Shown here: positions 37,858-50,300 of the stretch, one piece after another | How the letters are laid out: each line of letters starts with the position of its first letter | How positions within the stretch are numbered: the first letter of the stretch is position 1 | Source: Campylorhamphus procurvoides | Lineage: Eukaryota; Chordata; Aves; Passeriformes; Dendrocolaptidae | Reading direction: 5' to 3' | DNA: 64,000 nt | Assembly (NCBI GenBank): GCA_013396655.1 | Contig: WBMV01002770.1 | Coordinates: 248,001-312,000, forward strand | Notes under the pieces: generated by a model | Seen by the model: only the letters and a program-made list of their open reading frames with translations | What the model was told of the DNA's origin: nothing | Database searches by the model: none | Position numbers and translations under genes: made by a program

Positions 37858-40800
37858 CCTCAGCTTTCCTCAGACTCGTTGCCTGTTGGTCACCCCTCAA
37901 GAGCAGTGGTTAAATACCATGTGCTTTCACTCAAAACCTTCCTAGAGTCAGGAACACAATGTGAACAGATGCTGTAATGCATTCTTGTGGCCATGGAGGG
38001 GCTAGGAACAATCTGTGCTGTTTATAAACACTATGAGGCAAAAATAAAACAAGCTTTTCTGTTACTCAAACAGATTTTGAGATACAGATCCAAGTAATCA
38101 TGCATAAACCTGACTGTAGCTGTGGGACACCGAATCTGTCTGGAATGTGGTATCACATAATTCCATCTCAGAGAAACGCATCCAGAATCAAAGTTTCATC
38201 CATAATAATAGCATGAGATAAAATATTCAGTTCTACTTGCCCATAGTAATACACGAGGCATTTCCAGAAGATGAAGACTTTTCCTAGGATCTTATCTGGA
38301 AACTTTTGTTTGAGAGAGAATATATTGCTGTGTATCAAATTGAACTCTCACATTTACCAGAGATACATAAAAAATAGAAATGTAGGACATTCTGCACAAT
38401 CTGAAATGAACGTGCTGCAAGGGTAGCAAGCAAAACCCATAATAAGAAGCTGAAACTCTATTTTTCAATATACTTGTGTCATATCATATAATATTTAACC
38501 AGAATCTCAAGAGTGAAGGAGGCTTTAATGTGGACTCATAAATCAGTTTCTTGCACCTCATATGGAAGCCTTGTGAAAATTGAATTGAGCCACACAGTGG
38601 ATAGTACCACATTACACAGTAAAAGAAATCAGTTTTGCCTTTTGTTTCCAATGGTGACATTTGGAGCAGGTTCACAATTTCATATCTGATAGGACTGAGA
38701 GGATAAAAATCTGTAATTGTGTCCCAGATCTCTTAGTGGCGTAAACTATAAAAGATGCCAATAGAGAGTCTTATCTGCGTTGCTGATATTCTACCATGGA
38801 AAACCAGACTCTCAGACACAAGAATGTTGCATTTTGAAGTACAACTGTGAGCGGCAGAACCTTGTTCCTGGAGCAATGGTGTTTTCACTGTGTCTTTATG
38901 CACTGGGAACTGCTGACTCCACGTCTGATTTGGTGTTCTTTTGTAGATTAAAAGGACTTAAATATACGTTGCAGAAGTTGGAAGTGAAATTATATTATAA
39001 TAATAACACTACCCACAATGTATTGTGTTTTGCAAATGCTTAGGGAGAAAGCTGGTATTATTACACCTACATTAGAGAAAAATTGGCCCTGAGAATGGTA
39101 TAAACTTCCCTAAACACATCCAGGAGTGCAACAGCAATCTCCAGTGGCTCAATAGATTGCTCTATCAATGTCCCTAGCAAGGCAAAGGTTGGTCTGGATA
39201 ATAGACCCAACCCTATAAAGAAATGGGTGACTTTGAATGGAAGGGACCCCTGCTTTCACCCTGTTCTCATGGAATGAAGTATCATTTACATTAGGAGGTG
39301 GTCCAATGAAAAATGTGTCAAAAAAGCCAAAAGGGAAAAATGTTAAGGAATCCATATACCAAGTAAGGAGGGAGAGTGCTGCTAGATATTTTAAATACTG
39401 GTATTGATGAGGAATATATTTTTATAAAAGCAGAATTATTATGCTTGCTTTTATGTGTGTGATTAGTATTTCTTATTATTTCAGGTTGTATCAGGTAAGC
39501 ATGAGGGCTCAGGCCCCACTCTGACTTCACCTAACTCCCAAGGGAGCACTGCATACAAAAGAGCTCCAAGATCACAGCAGTAAATCTTGCTGCTTCAGAA
39601 GTACCTCTGAATCCATCACCTTGAGATTTCTTCTTTATATGAAGAAGATACTGCTATAAATTCTGCTGCTGCAAGAAAATACATGAAGATAGACAGAAAG
39701 GCAATGAAAAACTCATTCTGAACTAGTGGAGAGCTAAACTTTAAAGTAGTAAAGATCAAAAAGTAACTGCATGAGACTGCTTTTGATTTACTGAACACTC
39801 TGACCAGTTGCACGGCAAACAATTAAGAATGATAATTAAGAAGGAGAGAAGTTAGCTCAGTGTAACAGTATTTACAATGGATTTTTTGAGGGTTTTTTCC
39901 CCTGCAATTTTTGAAACTGGGTATCTTTTCACATCACAGAGTTTAAACTATCAAGCAGTCAATTTCTTTAACAATAGAATTTACAAACATGTCTTTTCTT
40001 AAAGCAAATAGTTATATTAAAAAAACCACAACCAAAACAGAGACAAAATGTGTTTACACTTGTGAAAGACAGATCAACTCTTCCTTCAGAAAAGAAGGAA
40101 AACAAGGCAAACAAGCTGTCTGAAACCCAAGCTAGGCAGAGAAAATCCATGTGAATCCAGAAGGCAAGAGTTCTGCAAAATGTAAGAACGAATGAAACAC
40201 CTTCCACAAATGAAGTCCCAGTTCTGAGGAGTTGAAATGCACTAAATAATTCTGATTTCCTCTGTCTAAAATGATACTCACATAGTAATGAGGCTCTGTA
40301 GCAAAGCAAATCCCAGCTGGAATAGCAGTACCCAAGTGATGCCCAACAGCTGATGTATAGCAAAGTCTTTTCCAAAGAGAAAGATGGGACCAGAACTCCC
40401 GGATGATTTAACCAAGAACTCACAGCACCTTTCAGGTAGGACTGTGCAAGAAAAAGTATCTCAGACACTGAGCCCAAATTTACAGCTCGTTAAGGTCAAT
40501 GGAGTACTTTCAGAGCAATTCAGCACTTCATCCCAGCTACCAGAGATGTGCCCTGTGAAGTCACAAATTTAAAACCTAATGGGACAAGATTCTAATTTAC
40601 TAAAGTTGTCATTCCTAACTACTATACCTGGAGCTATTTTATACTTCATTAGCTTTTTCCTAATTTATGAATAATCTAATATATCAGAATATCCTGGCTT
40701 AGGTTTCTTGTGAGTTCTATAGCAAACCCTGGCCTGTCACTTCATGAACAAGCGTTTACTTTCCCTGCTTTATTCAGCGTTATCCACACCTAAACACTCT

Positions 40801-43605
40801 CACAATGATTTGCTGCCCTGAATGTTAATGCTGGATCTCCTTGAAGCAGGAAATCTGCATTTACTTGAGCAGTATCAATATGTAGGTACTGGAGCAGAAG
40901 GTGGAAGCAGCATGTGCACCCATGGAGAATAGAGTGCTTTTGCAAACAGTGTCACAGTTTTTTGAAAAATACATCTGTTTTGCTCAATTGACACTCCATG
41001 ATACTGCAATTATGAGCCATATGCGAGTGTGGTAATTTGGGAAGATAAATTAACATTTTAAAATCGAGACTTGGTGATGTTTATATCATCGGGCAACAGC
41101 TTCCCCAAAGCTGAAAGGGGGTTCCTTCACTTTTAGGACAGGGTCTGTCCTAAGTGGTGTTGGATCCACGAGAGGAGCTGCCCAGGGGCTGTGCTGCAGC
41201 ACCAGCCTCCCTGAAGGAGAGCAGCAATGCACATTTGTGTTCACAGCACAGTCTCTGCTGGGTTTGAACAACTTCTGCCCTCAGTGGAGCTACAGAGCAG
41301 GCACCCTCATGAAGTTTTTAGGTTTTAAGGCTCAGTGTTGGCCCCAGGTGTGTTAAAGTCAAGATTATGCCATTCGTTCCCCTCAGGGCACCTACAGTCA
41401 ATTGATGCTGGACCTGACAGTGAAGTATCAAACATTTCAAGTAAACAGCATTATATTAGGTGGGTATTAGTAATTTAATAATTATTACATTTGAGAACGG
41501 GATTCGGGAATTTCTGTCTTCTCTGATAAAGTGGTGGAGTAATCCAAAAGTAGACTGCCATCAACGTCACAATTTGAAACTGAAATGGAAGGGAAGAAAT
41601 ATATTAATGATATATTGTAGGCAACCACCCCCCCCAGCTTAAATTTGGAACACTAACAGTTGGCAGATAATTGGGAGCATGTGCACATGTGGCCAGATAT
41701 TCTAAATTAAACCTCAGAACTGTCAAGGAGGAGTCTGCTCCTTGCTGGCTGCAACCAGCAGAAGCTGCCTGTAAATTCCAATGACAATTGGACTAAGCAA
41801 AAGTGGCATGTCCCAAATCTTCCAGTTTACCAATGAAGAGACATGACACAGAACTGTCAAGCAGGAGCCTGAGCACCCTTGTACTTCTGCACATGAACTA
41901 TGAAAATTGGGAAGACTACATTCTGGAAAGCAGAGTCAGTGCAGAAAAGTGTATTTGTGAAGAGAAGATGTGGGCTTGGAAATGAGTTCAAGGATTCCTG
42001 AAGATCAGGAATGGGTGTGGAGAGAAGTGCCAGGGGATGACCAGGGACCTTGACCTTAACCCCTGGGATAACCCTAAGCCTTGAGGTGACACAGAACACA
42101 GGTGGGCAGAACTTTCTGCCCAGCCCCCCATGCCTGGACTGACTGCCTGACTGGGAAGGAAAAAAAGATAAACTTTCATGAAAAGGGCTGGTTTTATCCA
42201 GCTTTATGCCAACCTCAGCTGGCCATGACAGTCCAGCACCCAGAGCATTCCATGGAGGCACGGAATAGAGCACAGGGACATGCACCCACAGCAGGTCTGA
42301 GAGTCTGCAGGGCCTTCAGCATCAGCTCTAGGGGTGCAGCAAAATGAGCCTTGAGGAAAGGCTAGGTAAGCAAAGTGCCAAACTGAAACATCTTTTATCA
42401 GACCATACAGAGGTCCAGCCTTGCACACATCGTTAAAGGATGTGATTGATTCGAAGAGGGAGATGTAAAGAACTGGAGTTCTTTCTAATTGCCTTTCTAA
42501 TTCGTATTTATGTCTGTGAGCCTCATAGGCAGGAAAGATCTACTAGTGTGGCTCAGCATAAAGCTCCCTGCAGCCCATGAGAGCTGAGATACTTGAGTGG
42601 GGCTAGGGACTTCTCTCTCCATCCTCTATTGCAGTTTTATGGCTCAATCCTTGATTCAGGTTTTGGAGTTAAAATGATGATAACTATGTGTCCCTTTCAA
42701 GATAAATGAAAAACATAACATTTATCATGGGCAGAGGATTTAAATGCAAATTTGTTAAGAATACCTGTTCCTTGTCAGCCATGAAATGTGATGTATTAGA
42801 GCACTGTGTAGCTTATTTTTATTAAGTGACTGTATTCTACCTTCAGTTTGATCTATATGATGGAAGGGAGGATCTTTGTCCATATGAAGGATGGCTAGTG
42901 CAGGTCAGAGAGAAATAGGTCCTCATTTAGCATCACATGTTGCACTGTGAAAAATCTTGAAGGATTCAGCTAGAAAGTTTTGCCTCTTACTTTGCAAATA
43001 AGCTTCCTTTTGAATTCTAAATAAAGAATAAATCAGGTATTCCAATGCTTTTACCATACACGAGAAAGAAAAATAATATACTCTGCAATATAGGTCATCA
43101 GCATAGATATTTTTATCCTAGGTTGCATTTTAATTTAAATATGGGAGTTTTGTGTGTGTGTGTGTGGATCTTTTTCACAATAATGAGACAACATAATAAG
43201 TCTGCACTATAGAGCAGGGAGGTAGGGCATTTAAATTATCATAAATAAATGGAGAGGATAAAACCATCATTACAGAACACTGAGAGCAAACTTACAGTTT
43301 ATCATCAGTCATTTATTCAGCTGTCATTTATTTTCAAAGAACTGACTGGAGCTAGTGCCCAAATATGAGAGTCATGAATGCCATGGCACCAGGGGTTAAA
43401 TTTCTTTGCTCAAACTTCATTTAAAAGATGGAAAATATCTTAATCCAGGGCTATATTTTTGACCTTTTCCAAAACATTTTTGCCAAAAGGCAGCTATCTT
43501 CCTGTGTTTATGGAATTATTTCCCACTGTGGTTTTCTGCCAGCTGCAAAGGCAGCAAGTTCTTCATTTTGGATAGAGCCAGAGCTCAGTTTGCATTTTCC
43601 CCCAG
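37858..43605. other. Non-coding stretch, no recognised gene
   Basis: About 5.7 kb. A 169-codon minus-strand frame (39968-40477) is rich in Phe, Ser, Cys and Leu, with no recognisable domain order, and is treated as chance. The part at 40468-40545 resembles an old dispersed repeat. GC-richer patches at 41090-41290 and 41990-42330 are unidentified. A C8-9 homopolymer lies near 41629. A TG microsatellite is listed separately. Confidence 0.55.
43151..43166. repeat. (TG)8 microsatellite
   Basis: Eight uninterrupted TG units on the + strand, within AT-rich sequence. Confidence 0.9.
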
Positions 43606-43664
43606 TGAGGGACCATCTTCAAGGGATGTATCAATGGCATCATTTCCACTGAAAGCATTTACAG
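43606..43664 (+). other. Exon-like segment, 59 bp
   Basis: The segment is preceded by tttgcattttcccccag, a strong acceptor-like tract ending at 43605, and followed by gtgaga directly after acag (exon end 43664). It is open in one frame only, entering in phase 2 and leaving in phase 1, and encodes about 19 residues I do not recognise. The phase does not fit the other exon-like segments at 15.5 and 46.0 kb, so they cannot be neighbouring coding exons. It may be cryptic or non-coding. Confidence 0.15.
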
Positions 43665-44125
43665 GTGAGACTTGCCCACAGCTGTGGTTCAGGCTCCTCA
43701 TCTCTAGTGAAGCTCAAAGCCAAGGTGGTGGCTTTCCCCATTTGCAAGTATGTGAGTAAAATTTGCTGCCCTCTGTACAAAAGCCAAGCAGGAGGACACA
43801 AGAGGCTCTCCCTTTTCACTGCCTTGAGCTTGCCCTCCTTTCCTCTCTGATATCTTGAATCCAAGGTTCTCTCACCCCGGTGTGAGCCAGCAGTGTGACC
43901 TCCAAGTCTTGCTGCAGAAAGGATGTTGAGACAGGGTGGGGAGCACAAAGATTTACTGGCGTGGGATGTAGCTGATGACATACATTGGCTCCAAAGGGGA
44001 AAGCTACTTTTGGGAAAATTACATATGGGAGGAGAGGAAGCAGAAAAGGAAACGAAAACCCTTTCCCAGGTGGTAGAAAGAAGGAGCCATGAAGTTGCCA
44101 AACAAGAATGCTTCCTTGGATATTG

Positions 44126-44375
44126 TCCAACCTTTACCCCTGCACAGGACATTTCCCAAGGGTCACTCCATGGGCCTGAGAGTGTTGTCCAAGCACTTAT
44201 TGAATTCTGGCAGCCTTGGGGCTGTGTTCAGTGCCCTGGGGAGCCTGATCAGTGCCCAACCACCCTCTGGGGGAAGAACCTCTTTCTACTCTCCAATCTA
44301 AATCACCCTGACACAACTTCAGGCCATTCCCTTGGGTCCTGTCCCTGGTCACCACAGAGCAGAGATCAGTGTCAG
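44126..44375 (-). mobile_element. CR1 LINE 3'-region fragment, minus strand
   Basis: The + strand carries the reverse complement of CR1: ccctgcacaggaca, then ggcagccttggggctgtgtt, then accaccctctgggggaagaa, then caggccattcccttgggtcc. The extreme 3' terminus is missing: homology stops at tccaac near 44126 instead of continuing to the terminal short repeat. This copy is therefore truncated or eroded at both ends. It belongs to the same subfamily as 46669-46750 and 47152-47461. Long + strand frames here (196 codons, 43923-44513) are antisense accidents. Confidence 0.88.
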
Positions 44376-46039
44376 TGGTCCCACTGGGGCAGTTTTCCCT
44401 TGGTGACTCTGTATTTTTTGTCAGGAGCCATGCAAGCTCCTATGGAGGATAATGTAACTTCTCCTTTACAAACTGATTGTGGAAATTGTATGAAAAGCAC
44501 AGTGGAAAAATGATGCCTTGAAAACAGTTGTAGGTTAATTGGGACAGTATCCAGCGAACAATAAGCTCTTTTCTGTGTAATAAAGCAACAATTCAGCAAA
44601 TGCACCAGAACACCAGCACTGGAGTCTGAAAAATAGTTCTTTATTCTATTTGCTGTCTTTCAGATCCCATTGGCCAGCATGTACCTTCCTGCCACTTATT
44701 TACAATAGTGCAATGAGAGATTTTTCTCCCTGCTAATCCCCAGGCAAAGAGGCTCTTTCATGCCATAATTACCTAATAGTTCTTTTGCCTTTTGCACACC
44801 TTTCTTAACCCTCCAAGGGCCCAACGGGAACTCTCTCCCAGCTGGATATTTGGTTTTGGATGGGCTTAAGCCAAATGGCTGCTCTTCTAGTGATAGGCAG
44901 AAAATATAGGGTTTTTGTCTTATTCTGTTGTGGGCAGCCAGCTGGCAGTCCTTCACACATTGGAATTTCAATGGACTCCTGGCACCAGATTCCCACTTAT
45001 CCCTCAAAGGAGCGGCACACTGTCTTACAGTGTCATTTTGTTAGAGTTTATTTCTTGCATAATGAGCAACATTCACAGGGATATTTGCAGATTCTTCAAT
45101 ATTCTGGCCAGCGGTAAAAGCAGTGGATTGCCATTTCAGTTGGGAAGAGCTTGAAACAAGGTAGTCATTTTATACCTTCCAGCTTTGATATGCAGAAAAC
45201 TAAAGGAACCTGGTTATCCTTGTGATCTCCTTTTAAGAGTCAATATTTACCAGTAACAAGCGAACAGTGAGCCTAAGCCTTTAGGCTGCAATGACTAGTT
45301 CTCCTAAAGGGGATGTTTTTCACCCAAATAATCAATAATTTCTCCTTAGATATTTTAATGTTTGGTCCAGAAAAAGGGTTCAGAGTACATGTGCACCCCA
45401 CAGCACTCATACAGGAAATATGTATTTGGTCATATGCTTCATATGGAAAAAACCCAGGAATTTAACAATGTACTTGTTTAAACGTCCAGATATTTTGAGT
45501 ATCTTTTGACAATTTTGATATAATTCCTTAATTCTTTCCATATCTAGTCATGTCAGTTCTACAGTTATGATTACAGGTATGAGAACAAAAGAAAGGAATA
45601 TTAAGGTTTGTCAGGATGGAGTATATGTGATTTCCAGGCTCTCCACAGAACAGACAGGAGGTTTTGCATTGTCATATTACTATGCACATCTGCTCCTTAA
45701 TTGTGCCGTGGTCTGTGGCATGAACTGGGCTCTAAAATTGTGGGTTATTTGGTGTGGATTCTCTTTGTGTGTGTTTCTTACCTCATAGGTCAATACCAAT
45801 TCATGTAGGCATGGTCCTGTGGGAGGATACAGAAAGCAAGTGATGTATTTGTCTAATTCCTCACCTAGCAAGGCTTCCCACACAAGTTTATTAATATTTC
45901 ATTGTTTCTCTAGCAGAGTTCTTTTCACACTTCTCTCTTCTCTCTTATTTACAACTGAGGAACATGGGCTCTTTTATGTTATTCATTATCAGACATTTAT
46001 TTGACAAATGCTGGTGGTGGTTGGTTTTTTTCCATGCAG
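44376..46039. other. Non-coding stretch, no recognised gene
   Basis: Unique-looking sequence. Short frames at 44696-45154 overlap one another on both strands, with no known domains. A good acceptor-like tract (gctgtctttcag) ends near 44663 and is followed by an in-frame stop within 45 bp. It is not called. Confidence 0.5.
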
Positions 46040-46169
46040 AACTTCTGTGCTGCAAAGGCTCTGCTGGCTACTTGGTTGAAGGGTGTTAATGCAGCAGGAG
46101 GAATTCTTGAGAGAGTCTATTTCCCATCTGCATCCAAGGAAAGTCAGTTCAATTTTTATTGGAATACAA
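46040..46169 (+). other. Exon-like segment with strong splice signals
   Basis: A 130-bp segment is preceded by ggtttttttccatgcag and followed by a consensus gtaagt (46170-46175). Exactly one frame is open (phase 0 in, phase 1 out), giving about 43 residues that I do not recognise. The other two frames contain stops. Of the three exon-like segments this has the best donor. A chance match is still likely, and a non-coding RNA exon is an alternative. Confidence 0.25.
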
Positions 46170-46668
46170 GTAAGTCAATCCATTCATTCCATCACAGGAA
46201 GAAAGAAGACATTTTTTAGCTCAGGATCATATAGTCTACTGAATGTATGTATTGTCTGGATGGAAAGAGGTGGTTTTGGTCAACATATAAGGCACAGGGA
46301 GATGTTGATTTAATTATACAATGCAGTAAGAAATTCATTAAAAGGTATCCAGGCTGCCCTTGTTAGACTGACAAGATTGTGTGCATAATGCAGCTGAAGG
46401 AGCTCATGGCTTCTGCAGTATGACAATAATAATACATCTTTGCCTTGTCATTGGCAGTGGAAACTGTACCTGCAGCTGCCAGATCTGCTTCATCACACCC
46501 AGGTTTTGCAATGAACTACTTTAAGGACAAGCCACATGTTCAGAAAGTCCTCAGGAGTCACAAGTGGTTTAAATCATTGTTGGTGGACAGGAGTTCCCTT
46601 TTTCAAATGGAGTTGTGTGTTATTGGTATTGCCTTGCACTTTTAGTTAAATGAAAGCTGTACTGATCA
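46170..46668. other. Non-coding stretch, no recognised gene
   Basis: Spacer of about 500 bp between an exon-like segment and a CR1 fragment. I see no feature in it. Confidence 0.5.
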
Positions 46669-46750
46669 TCACAGAATCATATCCTGAGCTGTAAGAATTA
46701 TCTAGTTCAACCCCTGGCCCTGCACAGACACCACAACAATCCCAGCCTTC
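46669..46750 (-). mobile_element. CR1 LINE 3'-terminal fragment, minus strand
   Basis: The + strand reads atcacagaatcatatcctga, then a diverged gtaagaattatctagttcaa, then cccctggccctgcacagaca, then a ccacaacaatcccagcc end. This is the reverse complement of the last ~80 bp of the CR1 subfamily seen at 47.2 kb. It includes the terminal motif that the 44.1 kb piece lacks. Confidence 0.85.
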
Positions 46751-47151
46751 TGGATTTACATGACTTTTGTTTATCAGTCCACATCAGTTTAGCACATGTT
46801 TTTTAACTCTGTTGGTACCAAAAGTGGTATTATTTTAATGTTAGTGAAGAACACTGTAAATATTTAAAGAAATAATACCTTATGATACACAGGACTACCC
46901 TTGGTTCCCTCTCAGCTCATCCAGAGAGAGACCAGAATGAAAACGTCCCCTTGGCTGGCCAAGTCACAGCTCAAAGGGCTTTGTACTGAGCACTCAGGCT
47001 GGACCCGCAGCCAGCAGTGCAGGTGCAGCAGCAGGAAGCAGACGCCTTCTAGAAAATATTTTCCTAATTAACCCAGTGATATTAAAATGACTTTTTTTCA
47101 ATGTTGGTCTATACCTATATATCTTCATCATTTATTTGAGAGGAAGAGGAG
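46751..47151. other. Spacer between two CR1 pieces
   Basis: About 400 bp. A GC-richer patch at 46970-47050 contains gcagcagcaggaagcag. I recognise no feature. Confidence 0.5.
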
Positions 47152-47461
47152 GGGATGACACTGATCTCTTCTCTGCTGTGACCGGTGATGGAACCTGAGG
47201 GAATGGCTGGAGCTGTGTCAGGGCAGGGTTAGGTTGGACATCAGCAAAAGGTCCTTCCCCCAGAGGGTGGTGGGCACTGAGCAGGCTCCCCAGGGCAGTG
47301 GGCACAGTCCCAAGGCTGCCAGAGCTCCAGGAGTGTTTGGATGATGCTCTGGGACACAGGGGGTGACTCTTGGGGATGGTCCTGTGCAGGGGCAGGAGTT
47401 GGACTGGATGATCCTTGTGGGTTCCTTCCAACTCGGTATATTATTCTGTGACTCTGTGATT
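47152..47461 (+). mobile_element. CR1 LINE 3' end, sense on +
   Basis: About 310 bp with a clear CR1 order: a segment around ggaacctgagggaatggctg, then aggtccttcccccagagggt and ggtgggcactgagcaggctc, then cctgtgcaggggcaggagtt, and the end ccttccaactcggtatatta with tctgtgactctgtgat. The 3' terminus is intact and the element is truncated at its 5' side. It matches 44126-44375 in reverse orientation and continues into the 46669-46750 type of terminus. Confidence 0.92.
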
Positions 47462-50217
47462 TGATTTCATAGTGTTAATTCCATACATATATCATGAGTC
47501 TTAATCAAAACAGAAACTCCAACAGCCCTGAACTATGCATTTCATAATCGACCAGCAGAACTCTGCTGTATGTGTTCATCTTGTCTAAATGCTAAACTAA
47601 ACACAAAACTTCTGTTCTCTGACTTCCAGGAGCTAGGCTGAGCAGTGGGGGTTTCAATTAAAAACCACAGGAAAGGAAAGGAATATGTCAATAAAACCAC
47701 AGACTTGTAAGTACTGCATACTAGTTTGCAAACAAACACAGCAAGCGTTCTCTGAGTATGAGTCTATTACTGTAAATTTAGACTGAATGCATGATGTTGA
47801 AGGTGACTGTCCCAGCATGATCTTCCTTCATTTCATGTATAGTGAAATGCTCTCTGGCTTTACATTCAATAGCTTGATCTACCCAGTCTGCAATAAGAGT
47901 AAAGGAGGAAAATACCATGAAGAGGAGAATGGCTTCAGCCAAATTAGCAAGGTTTTGTTCCATTTCAAAAGAAAATGAGAGCTGCAAAGGAGGGAGTAGA
48001 AGGTGGGAGAAAGAAAAGAGAAAGTAGTGAATTGATTCTCAGGCAATATCCTGTGTGAGAGTTTAAATGTAGACATCCCTTGAATAGAAATGTAAATGCC
48101 ATGATTTGCATTAGAAAGCTTTGTTAAAAAATAACTGTCACTAGAACAGATTATGTTCGTAATTAATTAGTTACAGGTTTGGTGCAGCCACTTTTTAAAA
48201 AGGTTGCATTAGGGATCACGTATTTCATTGTGAATTGTAAGAATAGTGAAGGTGAAAAAATTTCTAAACAATTTACAATTCATAGAAAAGTATATAATCC
48301 GATGCATTTTTAAAAATACAATGCACCCTATGGTGCTTTTATGACTCTCATATTAAAAAGAGGAACCAGTAAGAGAAAAACAATGTGGTTTACCTAATTA
48401 AGTGAGCAAAATGCAGCTTAAATTTGCAGAAGGTTTGTAACTAACATTAAATATATTGGCTTCACATTATGTTTGAACTGTTAATAAAGTGAACTCACTG
48501 ACTACTCAAGTATTACAATTGTTTCTCAACTAATAAAGAAATAAAAAGGGGAAACCTAGTAGCAGAAGAAATGTACAAATATTCAGCTGTTTTTTTCCAC
48601 TTCAGCAGTCATTTCTTTATGCAACCCTTTCCTAAACAGGAAAAAAAGCCACAGGGGACAGAAAGGCCATCAGCTCTGAAATTTGATGCCATAGTTCTTT
48701 TATTATGCAGAGGCTGAGCTGCTGATTTAATAGAGATCTGCAAAGGTGCTCAGCACTGACCTAACTCTGCAGCTTCTAAAAACTCTTGGTGTTTACCAAT
48801 GTTTCCAACAGCACTGGATTGACACAAAGGCTGAATGCTTTTGAATAGGCTGGGTTTCATTTTATTCACAAATACGTACAAGTCTATGGGCAACAGAGAA
48901 TTATGTTTGCCTCCTATCTGCAAATTGCAGTGGGGACATGCAGCAATGATTTTCCACACACTCAGTTTTTTACATTGTGAGCTGTTCTGTCCAAATCAAT
49001 GTGCAAGTCTTTGCAGGACATCCGAAATGTCAACACACCACGTAAATAGAAACAGGTGCCTGACAGCCACTGAAAATTAGAGCCCTACAATGTATGTTTT
49101 AAGATTACACGGGCTCAAGAATATGCTGCCATAACCCAAGGAGCAGTTGCTATTTTATGACTGCGAAGCTGAACTATTTGAAGAAGTGATGTTGGTGACT
49201 CTGGGGTAAATCCTATTTAATCTGGTTTCTGAAGATGCTTGGAAAAAGAGAGCCCAGACTGTAAGAATGGTAAGCAGGAGAGAGAGCAGAACACAAGCCC
49301 GTGTCAGACAGCAAAAGAGAAGTGCCCACTGGAGCTAAAGGCAGAGCTGTTAGTGAGTGTCAGTGGGGATGGCACAGTGGCAGTTCTGGTCTGAAGTCCA
49401 AGGCAGCCCTGAGCTGACTTAGCTGGAACCAGCTGGACCACTTCATCTGAGATGTCAAAGATAACCACATATGATGTGAACTGCATTGCTCTCCTGTGTC
49501 CTTTGAGTTAGAGGAAATTAATTCCTCCCAGAACTGTTCATCCAAACAGTCATTTGGATTCAGATGGAGCCTGGAAGCAGGAAAGGGTCTGCAGAGTCTT
49601 AATTTTACTGGCCCTCCCCTACATTCTACTCTGAGAACTCTCCATACCTTCCCAAAAAACTTTATAGCAGCTGCTACTTTCTTAGTTCACTCTTTTTCCT
49701 TTCACTGAATGAATATAAAAAGAAGGGCAGGATGAAGGTCTGGGAAAGGAGATCCAGATGTGTTTTAAGGGGAAGACAGCAGAGATGAAGGAGAAAGGAA
49801 GAGGGAAAGGAATGTTCAACATAAATGGGTGGTGTTCTGAAGAATACATTAGTCTAATAGAGGCATGGAAAGTTTCTAAAGCCTCTTCAAACAGGGAACT
49901 GTGAGTCAGCTACAGTTTAACAAGCATTTTGTAGAGTATGGAGGTATGGAATCTTTCATTGTACTTTTGGTTTCTACACATGGTAAAGGTTTCTGATATC
50001 ATATACCAGTGGGAAAACTTCTCATTTTATACAGAGGTCCATTAAAATACTTCCAATTTTAGATCATCTCATTAGTTTTGACTGAGCTCAGTATGGTCTG
50101 CTGTCCTCATGGTCCCTGGTGGAGATGGCTGCTTGAAGGGGACTAGGCTACAGGAATCCTCATTTGACTGGTTTTGGTAGGTTTGTCCAGGTAGCTGCTC
50201 CACTGCCATAACCTTAG
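47462..50217. other. Non-coding stretch, AT-rich
   Basis: No gene is recognised. Between 48150 and 48560 the sequence is very AT-rich and holds several short inverted words: gaattgtaa near 48232 with ttacaattc near 48272, and a gcacc/ggtgc hairpin near 48324-48337. Purine-rich sequence lies near 49730-49815. Confidence 0.5.
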
Positions 50218-50300
50218 GGGTGTAAAATGTGAAGAGCTTTCCACTAAACTCAGTGGAAAATCTCCCATTGGCTTAAATGAGAGCTGAATTAGGCCTTTTG
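50218..50300. repeat. Possible ancient dispersed repeat
   Basis: The segment ends tcccattggcttaaatgaga then gctgaattaggcc. The 12-mer tcccattggctt recurs at about 51817 followed by a related continuation, and looser relatives appear near 3243, 19481 and 40468. The pattern resembles an old, highly diverged sauropsid interspersed repeat that I have seen in bird and reptile sequence but cannot name. Family assignment is open. Confidence 0.3.

Noticed and set aside
39968..40477. 169-codon minus-strand frame rich in Phe, Leu, Ser and Cys
   Set aside because: Looks membrane-like only because its complement is purine-rich. No family motif. A short LLGITWV-like phrase reminiscent of adhesion GPCRs occurs in a different frame and stops quickly.
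43640..44513. 170-codon (-) and 196-codon (+) frames
   Set aside because: Both overlap each other, and the + frame runs antisense into a CR1 copy. Neither shows a domain.
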